Shown here one piece after another: positions 15,562-24,545 of a stretch of DNA of 52,172 bases; the stretch's first letter is position 1, and every line of letters begins with the position of its first letter. Below the pieces are notes generated by a model that was given only the letters and a program-made list of their open reading frames with translations, ran no database searches and was not told the DNA's origin. The position numbers and the translations under genes were made by a program. The stretch is from an uncultured Oscillospiraceae bacterium (lineage in GTDB: Bacteria > Bacillota_A > Clostridia > Oscillospirales > Acutalibacteraceae): NCBI GenBank assembly GCA_910589395.1, contig CAJUTL010000021.1:1-52172 (forward strand). Reading direction: 5' to 3'.

Positions 15562-16155
15562 ATGCTCTACAAGCACCCTTTTTCCCGTTCGTATTGGCAA
15601 ACCGCTCTAAGAGATTTTGCCAAGCTTCCCACCCTGGCCTTTTCCGCCGTGATGATCGCCGCCTGTCTGGCGCTTTCCCTGATCCCTTCCATTCCCATTG
15701 GGGATAAGGTGCGGGTTTCCTGGGGCTTTTTAGCCCGAGCTCTCTGCGGTATGGTCGGGGGGCCTGTAAACGCCCTGGTATTTGGGGCGGCTGAAGATAC
15801 CATTTCCTTTTTCCTCCACCCCACCGGGCCGTATTTCCCGGGCTATACTCTCACCACCATGCTTGGCACGCTGCTGTACGCTCTGTTTCTGTACCGCGCA
15901 AGGGTAACGATCCTTCGCATTTTCCTGGCGAAGCTTTCCACCAATATTCTGAACGTCACCCTGGGGGCCCTGTGGAGCGCAATCCTGTACGGAAAGGGAT
16001 ATCTCTACTATGCTTCTGCGAGTCTCGTAAAAAACGTGGTAATGCTTCCGATCCAAACGGCGATGCTGGCGGTGCTGTTTGCCGCTTTACTGCCCATTTT
16101 AGGCCGGATCGGCTTTCTGCCGGCCCAAAGCAGCGACAAAATTTCCTGGCTGTAA
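15562..16155 (+). CDS. folT: Folate ECF transporter S component
   Basis: This 197-residue membrane protein has about six helices and the FolT pattern (SWGFLARALCGMVGGPVNALVFGAAED style loop, then HPTGPYFPGYTL). S components bind the vitamin and join a shared EcfA1A2T energising module, which is not in this window. SD AGGAGG lies eight bases before the ATG. The THF riboswitch directly upstream supports folate as the ligand and predicts repression when folate is plentiful. Confidence 0.9.
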   Translation: MLYKHPFSRSYWQTALRDFAKLPTLAFSAVMIAACLALSLIPSIPIGDKVRVSWGFLARALCGMVGGPVNALVFGAAEDTISFFLHPTGPYFPGYTLTTMLGTLLYALFLYRARVTILRIFLAKLSTNILNVTLGALWSAILYGKGYLYYASASLVKNVVMLPIQTAMLAVLFAALLPILGRIGFLPAQSSDKISWL

Positions 16156-16180
16156 AAAGCTCTCCGTAATCCTTCCGTTT

Positions 16181-16381
16181 CTACTGCTTTTTCTGTTGAA
16201 AAACCACCCTCCACAAAGCGCAGCCGCAGGTTCCAAGCAGGCCCGCGCCTGTGAATACCGCAAAGAGAGTGATCCGGTCCGGGTCCATCGGATGCTTCCA
16301 AAAGATCTCGATCCCCAGAAGCAGCACGCCCAATACCAGCACCAGCAGACAGAGCACTTGAATGAGAAACACCTTTTTCAT
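16181..16381 (-). CDS. Small two-helix membrane protein
   Basis: This 66-residue protein begins MKKVFLIQVLCLLVLVLGVL and has two hydrophobic segments (about 4-28 and 38-58) separated by a short polar loop. It ends in a basic tail, QQKKQ. It has an SD (AAGGGA) and starts 13 bases after tcdA, so it is probably the last gene of the galT operon. I do not recognise a family. Confidence 0.65.
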   Translation of the reverse strand: MKKVFLIQVLCLLVLVLGVLLLGIEIFWKHPMDPDRITLFAVFTGAGLLGTCGCALWRVVFQQKKQ

Positions 16382-16394
16382 TTTGTTCTTCCCT

Positions 16395-17132
16395 TCAGGC
16401 AGTTTTTGTCAGTTCCTTCACGATCTCCGCCGCCAGCAGCAGGCCCGCGGCGGCAGGTACAAAGGCCAGGCTTCCCGGCGTGGCGGTGCGGCTTTCCCCG
16501 GCGCCGCCCATGCCCTTTTCGTCCCCTGCCTCCACAGGCAGGGGCGTTTTTGCTTCTTCTGTGGAAAATATCGCCTTTACCCCACAAATCCCCCGCCTTT
16601 TCAGTTCCCTGCGCATCACCCTTGCCAGGGGGCACACGGCGGTTTCCGAAATATCCGCCGCCCGAAAGGCCATGGGATCCAGCTTATTTCCGGTTCCCAT
16701 GCAGGAGATCACCGGCACTCCCGCCTGCTTTGCCCGGGAGATTAGCAGCAGCTTCCAGGTGACGGTATCGATGGCGTCCGCCACATAGTCGTACCGGGAA
16801 AAATCGAATTTCTCTGCCGTTTCCGCCGTGAAAAACAGGGGATAGGCCCCGACTTCACAATCGGGATTGATCTCTTTTACCCGCCGGGCGGCCGCCTCCA
16901 CCTTTTGCATGCCAAGGGTGCTTTCCAGGGCAAACAGCTGGCGGTTGATGTTTGTCAGGCTTACGGTATCGCCGTCAATGAGATCCAGCGCGCCGATCCC
17001 GCTGCGGGCCAGGGCCTCTATGGCGTAGCCGCCCACGCCCCCCGCGCCGAATACGGCCACGCGGGAGGCCTTTAGCTTTTGAAGCTTTTCCGGGCCCAAA
17101 AGCAATTCCTCCCGGGAAAACCGATGGATCAT
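16395..17132 (-). CDS. tcdA: tRNA threonylcarbamoyladenosine dehydratase (ThiF/MoeB-like)
   Basis: The start chosen is the ATG at 17132 (MIHRFSREELLLG) with SD GGAGGAAGG, giving 245 residues, normal for TcdA; the frame is open upstream only because it overlaps comF. The E1-like Rossmann motif GAGGVGGYA is at about 29-37, followed by the D-x-x-N-R-Q-L ATP-site signature and VISCMGTGNKLDP. TcdA uses ATP to cyclise t6A to ct6A at tRNA position 37. Its ATG overlaps the comF stop by the ATGA arrangement, so it is translationally coupled. Confidence 0.9.
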   Translation of the reverse strand: MIHRFSREELLLGPEKLQKLKASRVAVFGAGGVGGYAIEALARSGIGALDLIDGDTVSLTNINRQLFALESTLGMQKVEAAARRVKEINPDCEVGAYPLFFTAETAEKFDFSRYDYVADAIDTVTWKLLLISRAKQAGVPVISCMGTGNKLDPMAFRAADISETAVCPLARVMRRELKRRGICGVKAIFSTEEAKTPLPVEAGDEKGMGGAGESRTATPGSLAFVPAAAGLLLAAEIVKELTKTA

Positions 17133-17836
17133 AGGCTTCCTTCCTCCTCTGTTCTTACCGCCGCGCAGTCTGCCGCGCACAGGCCTGTTACTCTCGCCGC
17201 ACCGGCTTCGTACAGCGCTTTCGCGCACTCCCGCAGGGTAGCGCCTGTAGTGACGATATCGTCTACCAGAAGCAACGCCTTTCCCCGTGCCTCGGGCCTT
17301 GCCTCATAGGAATTTTTTACATTGGAAAGCCGCTGCCGCCGGGGAAGCTGGTGCTGAGTCTCCGTTTCCTTCCTCTTTTCCAAAAGCGGCAGACAGGGAA
17401 GACCCAACGTCTTCGCCGCCTCCCTTGCCAAAAGCTCGCTTTGGTCATAGCCCCGCTTTCTCTTTTTGGCCTTTGTCATAGGCACCCAGGCCACGCCGTC
17501 AAAGCTCTGTCCGGTTTGCCTGGCCGTTTCCGCCAAAAGCTTTCCCAGGGGCTTGGAAAGGCTCTTTTCTCCCCGAAACTTAAACCGGTACAGCGTTTTC
17601 CGAAAGCCGCCCTCATAGGCCGCGGCGGAAAAAACGGAAAAGCCCGCTTCTCCCGCTCCCGGCAGACTGTACCGCCGGAGAAGAGGCGTTTGCAGCCGTT
17701 CTTTTTCGCACGCCTCGCAGACATTGCGAAGGGGATGGTTTTCCTCCGGCGGAACCAGCGCTCCGCAAAACAAACAGCGGGCGGGAAAAAGCAGCTGTAA
17801 CAGCCATTCCCCCAGCCCGGCGTTTCGTTCTCTCAT
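17129..17836 (-). CDS. comF: ComF family protein (phosphoribosyltransferase-like)
   Basis: This 235-residue protein has an N-terminal zinc knuckle (Cys21, Cys24, Cys40, Cys43). Its C-terminal phosphoribosyltransferase fold carries the PRPP loop LLLVDDIVTTGAT near residue 200. ComF is needed for DNA uptake in Bacillus and Haemophilus, with a role in handling incoming single strands; many Firmicutes carry it outside competence operons, as here. It overlaps both neighbours by ATGA junctions. No other competence gene is in the window. Confidence 0.88.
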   Translation of the reverse strand: MRERNAGLGEWLLQLLFPARCLFCGALVPPEENHPLRNVCEACEKERLQTPLLRRYSLPGAGEAGFSVFSAAAYEGGFRKTLYRFKFRGEKSLSKPLGKLLAETARQTGQSFDGVAWVPMTKAKKRKRGYDQSELLAREAAKTLGLPCLPLLEKRKETETQHQLPRRQRLSNVKNSYEARPEARGKALLLVDDIVTTGATLRECAKALYEAGAARVTGLCAADCAAVRTEEEGSL

Positions 17837-19341
17837 ACGCTTTCGCAGAACCGCCGAAAGGCCTTTCTGCCCTCCTCGGTATCCTTGTAGACTCCGGCGT
17901 TGCCCAGGATCTTCCCGAAAATTTCGCCAATGCTGTCCTGAACGGCCTTTTCCGCGGTTTCCGCCGTAACGCCCGCGGCCTTCAGCTCCCTGTACCAGGC
18001 CAGGTGCTTTTCCATTTCCGGGCGTAAAAAGATCTTTTCCGCCTGCTCCGGGGCGGAGAGGGCCTCCTCCATCAGCTTCATCTCAGAAAGCAGCCGGGGC
18101 GGCAGAATGGCAAGGCCCATCACCTCGATGAGGCCGATATTTTCTTTTTTGATATGGTGGTACTCCCCGTGAGGGTGAAACAGCCCCATCGGGTGCTCCT
18201 CTGTGGTGCGGTTGTTCCGCAGCACCAGATCCAGCTCGAAGGCTTCTCCCCTGCGGCGGGCAATGGGCGTGACGGTGTTGTGGGGCGTATCGCCGGTAAA
18301 GGCCAAAATGCCGGCGCTTTTGTCGGAATAGCCCCGCCAGGCCTGTAAAATACGGTCCCCCAGCTCTATGAGCGCCTCTTTCTTTTCACTGCGCAGGCGG
18401 ATCACGGACATGGGCCAGTTGACGATCCCCGCCTCCACCTCCGCAAAGCCAGGAAAGGAAAGGCTTTCCCGCAAAGGGGCCTTGGCCATGGGGAACTCAT
18501 GGCTTCCTCCCTGGAAATGATCGTGGGACAGGATAGAGCCGCCCACAATGGGAAGGTCGGCGTTGGAGCCGATAAAGTAATGGGGCAGCACCGTAACAAA
18601 ATCCAGCAAATGCTCAAAGGAAGCCCTGCTCACCTTCATGGGGCGGTGCTCCGCGCTCAGCACGATACAGTGCTCGTTGTAATAAACATAGGGGGAATAC
18701 TGTAAAAACCAAGGTTCGCCGCACAGCGTCAGGGGGATCAGCCGGTGATTTGCCCGGGCCGCCTGATTGGGGCTGCCGGAAAAGCCCTCGTTTTCCCGGC
18801 ACAGGGCACACTTGGGGTAGCCGGTCTGCGGGGCGTTCTTGGCCGCCGCGATGGCCTTGGGGTCCTTTTCGGGCTTGGAAAGGTTAATGGTGATGACCAG
18901 ATCTCCATAGGGCGTGGGGGCCGTCCACTTTCGGTCCCGTTCCACCCGGTCCACCCGGATATAGTTGGAGGCCTTGCTCAAGCCGTAATAGTAATTGGTA
19001 GCAGCCTTTTTGTCCCGCCGGTACAAAGCGTAAAATTTTTCGATCACCTCAGAGGGGCGGGGCATGAGGCAGTTCATCAGCTCCGTATCCAGCTGATCCC
19101 TGGCGTCCCGGGTATCGGGGGAAAGCAGCCCCTGCTCCGCCGCGTGATCGCACAGCCGCTCCAGGGGCTCCGCCGGATAGGGCAGCGTTTCTTCCACCTC
19201 CTGCTTTTCAAAGGAAGCCGCGCCCAGCACGGCCAACAGCCTGTTCACTGCGTACGCCTCGTCCGCCGGGGCCAAAAGCCCCTTTTGCAGCCCATACCGA
19301 ACCAGACGGCTGATTTCCCGGCTTACCTCCACCACGTTCAT
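17833..19341 (-). CDS. galT: UDP-glucose--hexose-1-phosphate uridylyltransferase
   Basis: This 502-residue protein has the length and sequence style of the Firmicutes-type GalT, about 150 residues longer than the E. coli enzyme. It includes the active-site stretch PIVGGSILSHDHFQGG, whose histidines carry the uridylyl intermediate, and a C-terminal AWYRELKAAG helix region. It exchanges UMP between UDP-glucose and galactose-1-phosphate in the Leloir pathway. No galK or galE is adjacent. SD AGAGGGG. It heads the galT-comF-tcdA-small membrane protein cluster, whose members overlap by four bases. Confidence 0.93.
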   Translation of the reverse strand: MNVVEVSREISRLVRYGLQKGLLAPADEAYAVNRLLAVLGAASFEKQEVEETLPYPAEPLERLCDHAAEQGLLSPDTRDARDQLDTELMNCLMPRPSEVIEKFYALYRRDKKAATNYYYGLSKASNYIRVDRVERDRKWTAPTPYGDLVITINLSKPEKDPKAIAAAKNAPQTGYPKCALCRENEGFSGSPNQAARANHRLIPLTLCGEPWFLQYSPYVYYNEHCIVLSAEHRPMKVSRASFEHLLDFVTVLPHYFIGSNADLPIVGGSILSHDHFQGGSHEFPMAKAPLRESLSFPGFAEVEAGIVNWPMSVIRLRSEKKEALIELGDRILQAWRGYSDKSAGILAFTGDTPHNTVTPIARRRGEAFELDLVLRNNRTTEEHPMGLFHPHGEYHHIKKENIGLIEVMGLAILPPRLLSEMKLMEEALSAPEQAEKIFLRPEMEKHLAWYRELKAAGVTAETAEKAVQDSIGEIFGKILGNAGVYKDTEEGRKAFRRFCESV

Positions 19342-19413
19342 AGATACCCCTCTTCCGGTTTTATTTTATTTTGTTTATTTTACATCATTTTCCAGAAGGA
19401 AGCAAGATAGACA

Positions 19414-19452
19414 GCAAAAAAACAAAGACTGAAAGCTTTTCTGCTTTCAGTC
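19414..19452 (-). terminator. Terminator of the antiporter gene
   Basis: GACTGAAAGC pairs with GCTTTCAGTC around a six-base loop and, on the minus strand, is followed by TTTGTTTTTTT. It lies 30 bases past the antiporter stop codon. Confidence 0.85.
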
Positions 19453-19482
19453 CTCTGTCTTCTATCACATATTTATTCTACT

Positions 19483-20745
19483 TCAAGCTTTTACAGAAGC
19501 GGCAGTTTCTTCCTTAGGCTGGATATCTCCGGCGGCAGTCAGCGCCAGCTTTGTCAGCGTGGGGCCTACCAGCTCGTAGATCAGCACGCCGAACAGCACG
19601 ATGCTGCGAATGGTGGAGCCGATCTCCCCCAAAGCCCCCACCTGAGAGGCCATGCCCAAAGCCACACCGGCCTGGGGCAGCAGTGTAATACCAAGATACT
19701 TCTGAATTGCCGGGGAACAGTGGGCCATTCGGCTGCTGGCCCGCGCGCCCAGGTATTTTCCCACAGAGCGGGAAAGAATGTACACCAGACCGATCCCCAC
19801 AGTGGCCAGATCCTGAAACACGTCCAGCCGCAGCTCCGCGCCGCTGAGCACAAAAAACAGGGTAAGCAAAGGCGCGGACCATTTATCCGCCCGGTTCATC
19901 AGGTCCTCCGAGGTGGGACAGGTATTGCAGAACACGGTCCCCAGCATCATGCACACCAGCAGGGAGGAAAACTTCATGTGCACTCCCCCGAACTGAAGGG
20001 AGGACATGGAAAGGGCCACCGCCAGCACCACAAATCCCGCGATCATTGCCACGCGGTTGCGGTTGGAGCGGAACCACTTTTCCATAAAGGTGAGCACCCA
20101 GCCAAGCAGCGCGCCAAGCAGCAGGGAAAGCACGATCTCCAGCAGCGGCTCGGCAATAATGGAAACCGCGCTGGCCTCGTTTGTGGTCATGGCCTGAGCC
20201 GCGCCGAAGGAAATGGCGAAGATCACCAGGCCCACGGCGTCGTCCAGCGCCACCACAGGCAGCAGGATATCCGTAACGGGACCCTTGGCCTTATACTGCC
20301 GTACCACCATCAGGGTGGCGGCGGGGGCGGTAGCGGCGGCAATGGCTCCCAGGGTGATTGCCGCCGAAACCGGCAATTTATCGCCCAGGAAAATATGAAC
20401 GACCAGCAGCGCAACGTCTACCAGAACCGTGGCGGTCACAGCCTGGAAAATACCTACTACCACCGCCGAACCGCCGGTAGAGCGCAGGGAGGAAAGGCGG
20501 AATTCACTGCCGATAGCAAAAGCGATAAAGCCCAGCGCCACATCGGAAATGGGCGAAAGCACCTCTACCTGCTCAAAGGAGGTAAAACCGATGCCCGTGA
20601 TCCCCAGCCGCCCCAACAGGCAGGGCCCCAGCAGCACACCGGCGATCAGATATGCCGTAACATCGGGCAAATGCAAACGCTTGAGCAGGCGAGTCATCAT
20701 CAGGCCCACTACCAGCGCAACGGAAATACATAACAGCTCTGTCAT
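19483..20745 (-). CDS. Cation:proton antiporter (CPA2/Kef type)
   Basis: The start chosen is the ATG at 20745 (MTELLCISVALV) with AAGGTG six bases upstream; a GTG three codons earlier is the alternative. The 420-residue protein has 12-13 hydrophobic helices and the Na+/H+ exchanger fold, with VVALDDAVGLV holding the paired acidic residues expected in the ion pathway. There is no cytoplasmic TrkA-N domain, unlike full-length KefB/C, and the C terminus is a short charged tail. It should exchange Na+ or K+ for protons. It has its own terminator and appears monocistronic. Confidence 0.87.
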   Translation of the reverse strand: MTELLCISVALVVGLMMTRLLKRLHLPDVTAYLIAGVLLGPCLLGRLGITGIGFTSFEQVEVLSPISDVALGFIAFAIGSEFRLSSLRSTGGSAVVVGIFQAVTATVLVDVALLVVHIFLGDKLPVSAAITLGAIAAATAPAATLMVVRQYKAKGPVTDILLPVVALDDAVGLVIFAISFGAAQAMTTNEASAVSIIAEPLLEIVLSLLLGALLGWVLTFMEKWFRSNRNRVAMIAGFVVLAVALSMSSLQFGGVHMKFSSLLVCMMLGTVFCNTCPTSEDLMNRADKWSAPLLTLFFVLSGAELRLDVFQDLATVGIGLVYILSRSVGKYLGARASSRMAHCSPAIQKYLGITLLPQAGVALGMASQVGALGEIGSTIRSIVLFGVLIYELVGPTLTKLALTAAGDIQPKEETAASVKA

Positions 20746-20939
20746 TTTGAACACCTTTTTCCCATTTTTATCCTGTCAAAAAACAAAAAGTCCTTCCGGG
20801 CAGTTCTCCTGAACTTGTAAGCACAGGCGGTACGCTCCCCTTTCGGCCCCTTGAAAACCAACGCTCCTTATCTTACTCCTCTCCCCTTTTCTTGTCAACT
20901 GTTCCACAACGATTTTCTGTCCTTTTCCCCAAAATATCC

Positions 20940-20978
20940 TTTAAAAGGAACTGCCGCCTGAAACGATCCAGGCGGCAG
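20940..20978 (-). terminator. Terminator of the GH25 gene
   Basis: CTGCCGCCTG pairs with CAGGCGGCAG around an eight-base loop. The minus-strand continuation is TTCCTTTTAAAGG, a moderate T tract, just past the lysozyme stop. Confidence 0.65.
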
Positions 20979-21003
20979 CGTTTAAAGGCTGTTAACAGTA
21001 TTT

Positions 21004-21963
21004 TTATTTCTCTGCTTCTTCAGACGCTTCCATTGCTTCCTCTGCCTCTTCCTGTTCCGCCGCTTCTTCCTGCTGAATTTCTTCCGCAAGCTTTTGCGTT
21101 TCCTTTTCGTCCATGCGGTCCAGCACCTTCGCGATCACATACAGCGCCCGCACATAGGTTGGGCTGGCGTCGATCCTGATAGTGCCGTTCTCCTTATTTT
21201 CCGTACCCGTAAGCTCTAAATCATCATAGACCTGCTGTACCGCTTCTCTGGCCCATCTGGGCACGGAATCCACCGTTTTATAGCGGTTTTCGTTTTCCGC
21301 CACCACCTTCTGCGCCTCCTGCCTGGCAAGCTGCGCCACTTCGTCTCTCGTCATATCTGTTCCCTCCATTCCTTCAATGATCGCCGGATAGTCCTTGTAG
21401 GCCCGGTCCATGTCAAATCTTCTGCCGTTTAAGAGCCCGTTATTGGTGTATTGCCAAATGCCGAAGGGGCCCTCATAGTCCAGGGTGTCGTTCCATTGGG
21501 CGATCCACTTGTCGAAAGGATCCAGCCGAGGGCTGTTCAGCCGGTTTTCCATCCAATACAGGGAAGCGTAGATCCCACAGTAATATCCGGCTTTTTCGAT
21601 GGCCCTGCAATAGGTCACGCAGTTGTCGATCAGCTGCTCTCCCGTGGGCAGAGAGCTGTCCTCCACGTCATACCACACACCGTACAGCGGGCGCTTGCCC
21701 TGAAGCAGGCGCAGGGTATGGGCCGCCTCGCTTTCCGCCATAGCCGTATTTTTGGCATAGGAATAGAGATACACTCCGTAGGGAAGTCCGGCCGCCTCGC
21801 ATTTTCTTACATTGGCCTCATATTGGCTGTCGTCCTGATTGGAATAATCGCTGCCATAGCCGCAGCGAATGATCGCGAACCCGATCTGCCCCTTCAGAGC
21901 GGCAATATCAACATCGCCGTTGAATTCGGAAATATCAATGCCTGTTACCGGTAATGCTGCCAT
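21004..21963 (-). CDS. GH25 lysozyme (muramidase) with acidic C-terminal tail
   Basis: This 319-residue protein begins directly with the GH25 barrel. Asp10 (TGID), Asp99 and Glu101 (WYDVED) form the family's catalytic constellation, so it should cut the MurNAc-GlcNAc bond of peptidoglycan. There is no signal peptide, as in phage endolysins, yet no holin or phage gene is nearby. After about residue 215 comes a helical domain of unknown type. The last ~35 residues are almost entirely Glu, Ala and Gln, a low-complexity acidic tail. Export by another route, or cytoplasmic storage until lysis, are both possible. Confidence 0.9.
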   Translation of the reverse strand: MAALPVTGIDISEFNGDVDIAALKGQIGFAIIRCGYGSDYSNQDDSQYEANVRKCEAAGLPYGVYLYSYAKNTAMAESEAAHTLRLLQGKRPLYGVWYDVEDSSLPTGEQLIDNCVTYCRAIEKAGYYCGIYASLYWMENRLNSPRLDPFDKWIAQWNDTLDYEGPFGIWQYTNNGLLNGRRFDMDRAYKDYPAIIEGMEGTDMTRDEVAQLARQEAQKVVAENENRYKTVDSVPRWAREAVQQVYDDLELTGTENKENGTIRIDASPTYVRALYVIAKVLDRMDEKETQKLAEEIQQEEAAEQEEAEEAMEASEEAEK

Positions 21964-22244
21964 ACTGCTGTTTTACACCTTCTTCCTTTTCTTTCTGTTG
22001 GAGTATATGCTCGATACCCCACTCTTATGGTATTCAAAAGGAAGAAAAGTTGTCCGCCGCCGGCGGTCTTTCCTGTATGCAGACCGCCCCATGACCCATT
22101 TGGCAGGCGCGCCCGGCAGCCGGTATGTTGGGGCTGAAGAGCTGCGGGTTCATCCATTCCCGGCAGTACCTCGCTGTTTATCCGGCATTCAAAGGGAACT
22201 TTATTGCTAAAAAGTATTGCCTGCTTCAAGCTCCTTTCCGCATC

Positions 22245-22502
22245 CTATTCTATGCCGCTCCAATTTCCCACCGGGCAGCCCATTTTCTTTTTTACCGCCC
22301 GAACCTCCACAAAGCAGCCGCACTGGGCGCACATGCCGTTTTGCAGCTGGCCGCAGGCCTTGCAAAGCTCCAGACGGCGGCGATACTCCTCCGGCGGCGT
22401 TTTCTGTTCTAATGGAATGCTTTCGATGTACCGGTAGACGGACTGAAAGTATTCCCCGTCCAGCTCCTTCAGCAGACAGCGCCTGCATACTCTCCGGTTC
22501 AT
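22245..22502 (-). CDS. Small Cys-rich protein (DUF6171-like)
   Basis: This 85-residue protein has paired cysteines in CRRCLLKE near the N terminus and in LCKACGQLQNGMCAQCGC near residues 47-64, plus a final MGCP. The spacing suggests one or two zinc sites of rubredoxin/zinc-ribbon style. It resembles the short DUF6171 proteins of Clostridia, whose function is unknown. Its ATG overlaps the TGA of the arabinofuranosidase gene, so it is translationally coupled to it. Confidence 0.75.
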   Translation of the reverse strand: MNRRVCRRCLLKELDGEYFQSVYRYIESIPLEQKTPPEEYRRRLELCKACGQLQNGMCAQCGCFVEVRAVKKKMGCPVGNWSGIE

Positions 22503-23962
22503 TTCAGGGCGATCTCCGCCACAGAACAGGGGGGCAGCGTGAAACGTGCCCTGCCCGCTTCCAGCTCTATCTCATCAAGCGCCGTGATCTGTACGTCATG
22601 GGGGTGGTCAAAGTCGTTATAAGCGCCCATACCGCCTGTCAGCAGCCTTCCGGCCGCGCTGTCGGTTTCCTTCCCCAGCAACTGGATCTCCACCGGGCAG
22701 GCTTCCCCGGCGTTCAGGTTCGCCGCTGTAATATGGACTGTGCCCTCGCTGTCCTCCGAGGCGGAAACAGAGAGATCGGCAACGCCCTCTACGATCCCGC
22801 TTTCCGCAAAACAGCCCAACAGGGTGGCGTCCTGATGGCACTTGTACAGATCGAAAACGTGATAAGTCGGGGTAAGCACCATTTTGCCGCCCTCTGTGAG
22901 AATCACGGACTGAAGCACGTTTACCAGCTGGGCGATGTTGGCCATGACCACCCGGTCGCTGTGGCGGTTGAAGATGTTGAGCGTCAGGGCGGCCACCATG
23001 GCGTCCCGCATGGTGTTCTGCTGATAGAGGAAGCCCGGGTTAGTTCCCGGCTCCACATTGTACCAGGTACCCCACTCGTCCACGACAAGCCCCACCTTGT
23101 GAGCGGGATCGTACCTGTCCATGATCTGACTGTGACGGGCGACCAGCTCTTCCATGCGGCCGGCCGTCTTCAGGGTGGCGTAATACTCCGCCTCGGTAAA
23201 GCCGGTGGCGGCGCCCTTGTCGTTCCAATCGCCGGTAGGAACGGTGTAATAGTGCAGGGAAAGTCCGTCCATGTAGTTCCCGGCGATCTTCATCAGCTTT
23301 TCCGTCCAGTCATAATCTCCGTCGCTGGGGCCACAGGCGATCTTAAACAGCCGGTTATCGCCATAGTTTCTGCAATAGGTCTGGTAACGGCGAAACTCGT
23401 CGGCATAATATTCCGGCCGCATATTGCCGCCGCAGCCCCAGCTTTCGTTGCCCACGCCAAAGTATTTTATCTTCCAGGGCTCCTTGCGGCCGTTCCTTTC
23501 CCGAAGCTCCGCCATGGGAGATACGCCGTCAAAGGTCATGTATTCCACCCATTCGCTCATCTCCTGCACGGTGCCGCTGCCCACATTGCCGTTGATGTAA
23601 GGCTCGCAGCCCACCTGACGGCAGAATTCCAGAAACTCGTGGGTGCCGAAGGAATTATCCTCTGTCACACCGCCCCAATGGGTATTCACCATGCGCTTCC
23701 GTCCTTCTCTGGGGCCGATACCGTCCTTCCAGTGGTACTCGTCGGCAAAGCAGCCGCCGGGCCAGCGCAGAACGGGAAGCCTGATGTTCTTCAGCGCCTC
23801 CACCACATCGGTGCGCATCCCGTTGACGTTGGGAATATCGGAATGCTCTCCCACGAACAGGCCGTTATAAACGCAGCGGCCCAAATGCTCGGAAAAATTG
23901 CCGTAGATGTTTTTGTTGATCCTGCTTTTCTTCTCCAAAGCGTTGACGATGATTTTTCTCAT
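22499..23962 (-). CDS. GH51 alpha-L-arabinofuranosidase
   Basis: This 487-residue intracellular enzyme matches GH51 along its length. The acid/base Glu173 is in GVGNESW, the nucleophile Glu296 in VVDEWGTW, and the substrate-binding WPGGCFADEYHW motif is at 67-78. It removes terminal alpha-L-arabinofuranosyl groups from arabinan, arabinoxylan or arabinogalactan oligosaccharides. There is no signal peptide, so substrates must be imported. SD GAGGG. A consensus promoter lies 75-100 bases upstream. A GH127 beta-L-arabinofuranosidase about 17 kb away complements it. Confidence 0.93.
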   Translation of the reverse strand: MRKIIVNALEKKSRINKNIYGNFSEHLGRCVYNGLFVGEHSDIPNVNGMRTDVVEALKNIRLPVLRWPGGCFADEYHWKDGIGPREGRKRMVNTHWGGVTEDNSFGTHEFLEFCRQVGCEPYINGNVGSGTVQEMSEWVEYMTFDGVSPMAELRERNGRKEPWKIKYFGVGNESWGCGGNMRPEYYADEFRRYQTYCRNYGDNRLFKIACGPSDGDYDWTEKLMKIAGNYMDGLSLHYYTVPTGDWNDKGAATGFTEAEYYATLKTAGRMEELVARHSQIMDRYDPAHKVGLVVDEWGTWYNVEPGTNPGFLYQQNTMRDAMVAALTLNIFNRHSDRVVMANIAQLVNVLQSVILTEGGKMVLTPTYHVFDLYKCHQDATLLGCFAESGIVEGVADLSVSASEDSEGTVHITAANLNAGEACPVEIQLLGKETDSAAGRLLTGGMGAYNDFDHPHDVQITALDEIELEAGRARFTLPPCSVAEIALK

Positions 23963-24034
23963 TTATTTGCCCTCTTTCAAGCTGATTTTCCCGCTTCCGC
24001 CGGACAGCCGGGCGAACACCCGGCCAACAGGGCC

Positions 24035-24063
24035 ATGATAGCACGGGGCCCGGATAAAGTCAA
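24035..24063 (-). promoter_or_regulatory. Promoter of the GH51 gene
   Basis: Minus-strand -35 TTGACT, 17-base spacer, -10 TATCAT, giving a leader of about 65 bases. The spacer contains a GGGCCC palindrome, and an inverted repeat (CCGGGTG...CGCCCGG) follows in the leader. Confidence 0.7.
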
Positions 24064-24500
24064 CTCGCCTTCCGCCCGGAAAAAGTCCCGGCTGTAGGTC
24101 AATGATGAGTTACAAAAAGAGCAAAGGAGTCGAGGAGAAGCTTCGGGGAGAGCCAATTAAGAGGACAAAAGGGAAAATTTTGTTATCCTTCCGGTGGCTG
24201 CACCCGATTTTGCCCCCGTGCCGCGGAGTGTAGGGACGGACCGGCTTGCGGCGGATCTCCGGCTCCTTCAGGAGTTCTCAAAAGAGTCTGGCGGCCGGAA
24301 GAGGTGGGGTGGTTGGTAAATTCAGCACCGCTGCCGGGTCAAACGCACTCAATTTCATAGCAAATAGGGACACCTGCTTTCGGTTCGGTCCTGCCAACTG
24401 GACCCTGGCATATTTTCTTCCTGTTCGTCACCTTTTTTATCCCTTCTTGTCGCTCGTCATTGTAATATCTACAACAAAAAGAAAGATTTTCCTCCCCCAA
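24064..24500. other. Unassigned region between the GH51 promoter and tRNA-Val
   Basis: About 440 bases without a convincing gene. An open frame crosses it and runs through the tRNA, but its composition and lack of SD argue against coding. None of the window's repeat families is present, unlike almost every other large gap. Short GC stems occur around 24230-24300 (CCGGCTTGCGGCGG and neighbours), but I recognise no RNA family. Confidence 0.4.
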
Positions 24501-24503
24501 CTC

Positions 24504-24532
24504 TTGACTTACCGACGGGAACCTGCTATACT
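24504..24532 (+). promoter_or_regulatory. Promoter of tRNA-Val
   Basis: -35 TTGACT, 17-base spacer, -10 TATACT, placing the transcription start close to the tRNA 5' end. Confidence 0.8.
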
Positions 24533-24545
24533 ATATTCTTGTTAC

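Noticed and set aside
21004..21963. Prophage remnant around the GH25 lysozyme
   Set aside because: No holin, integrase, structural or terminase genes within reach.
22217..24097. 626-codon open frame antisense to the GH51 gene
   Set aside because: Shadow frame; the GH51 catalytic motifs lie on the other strand.
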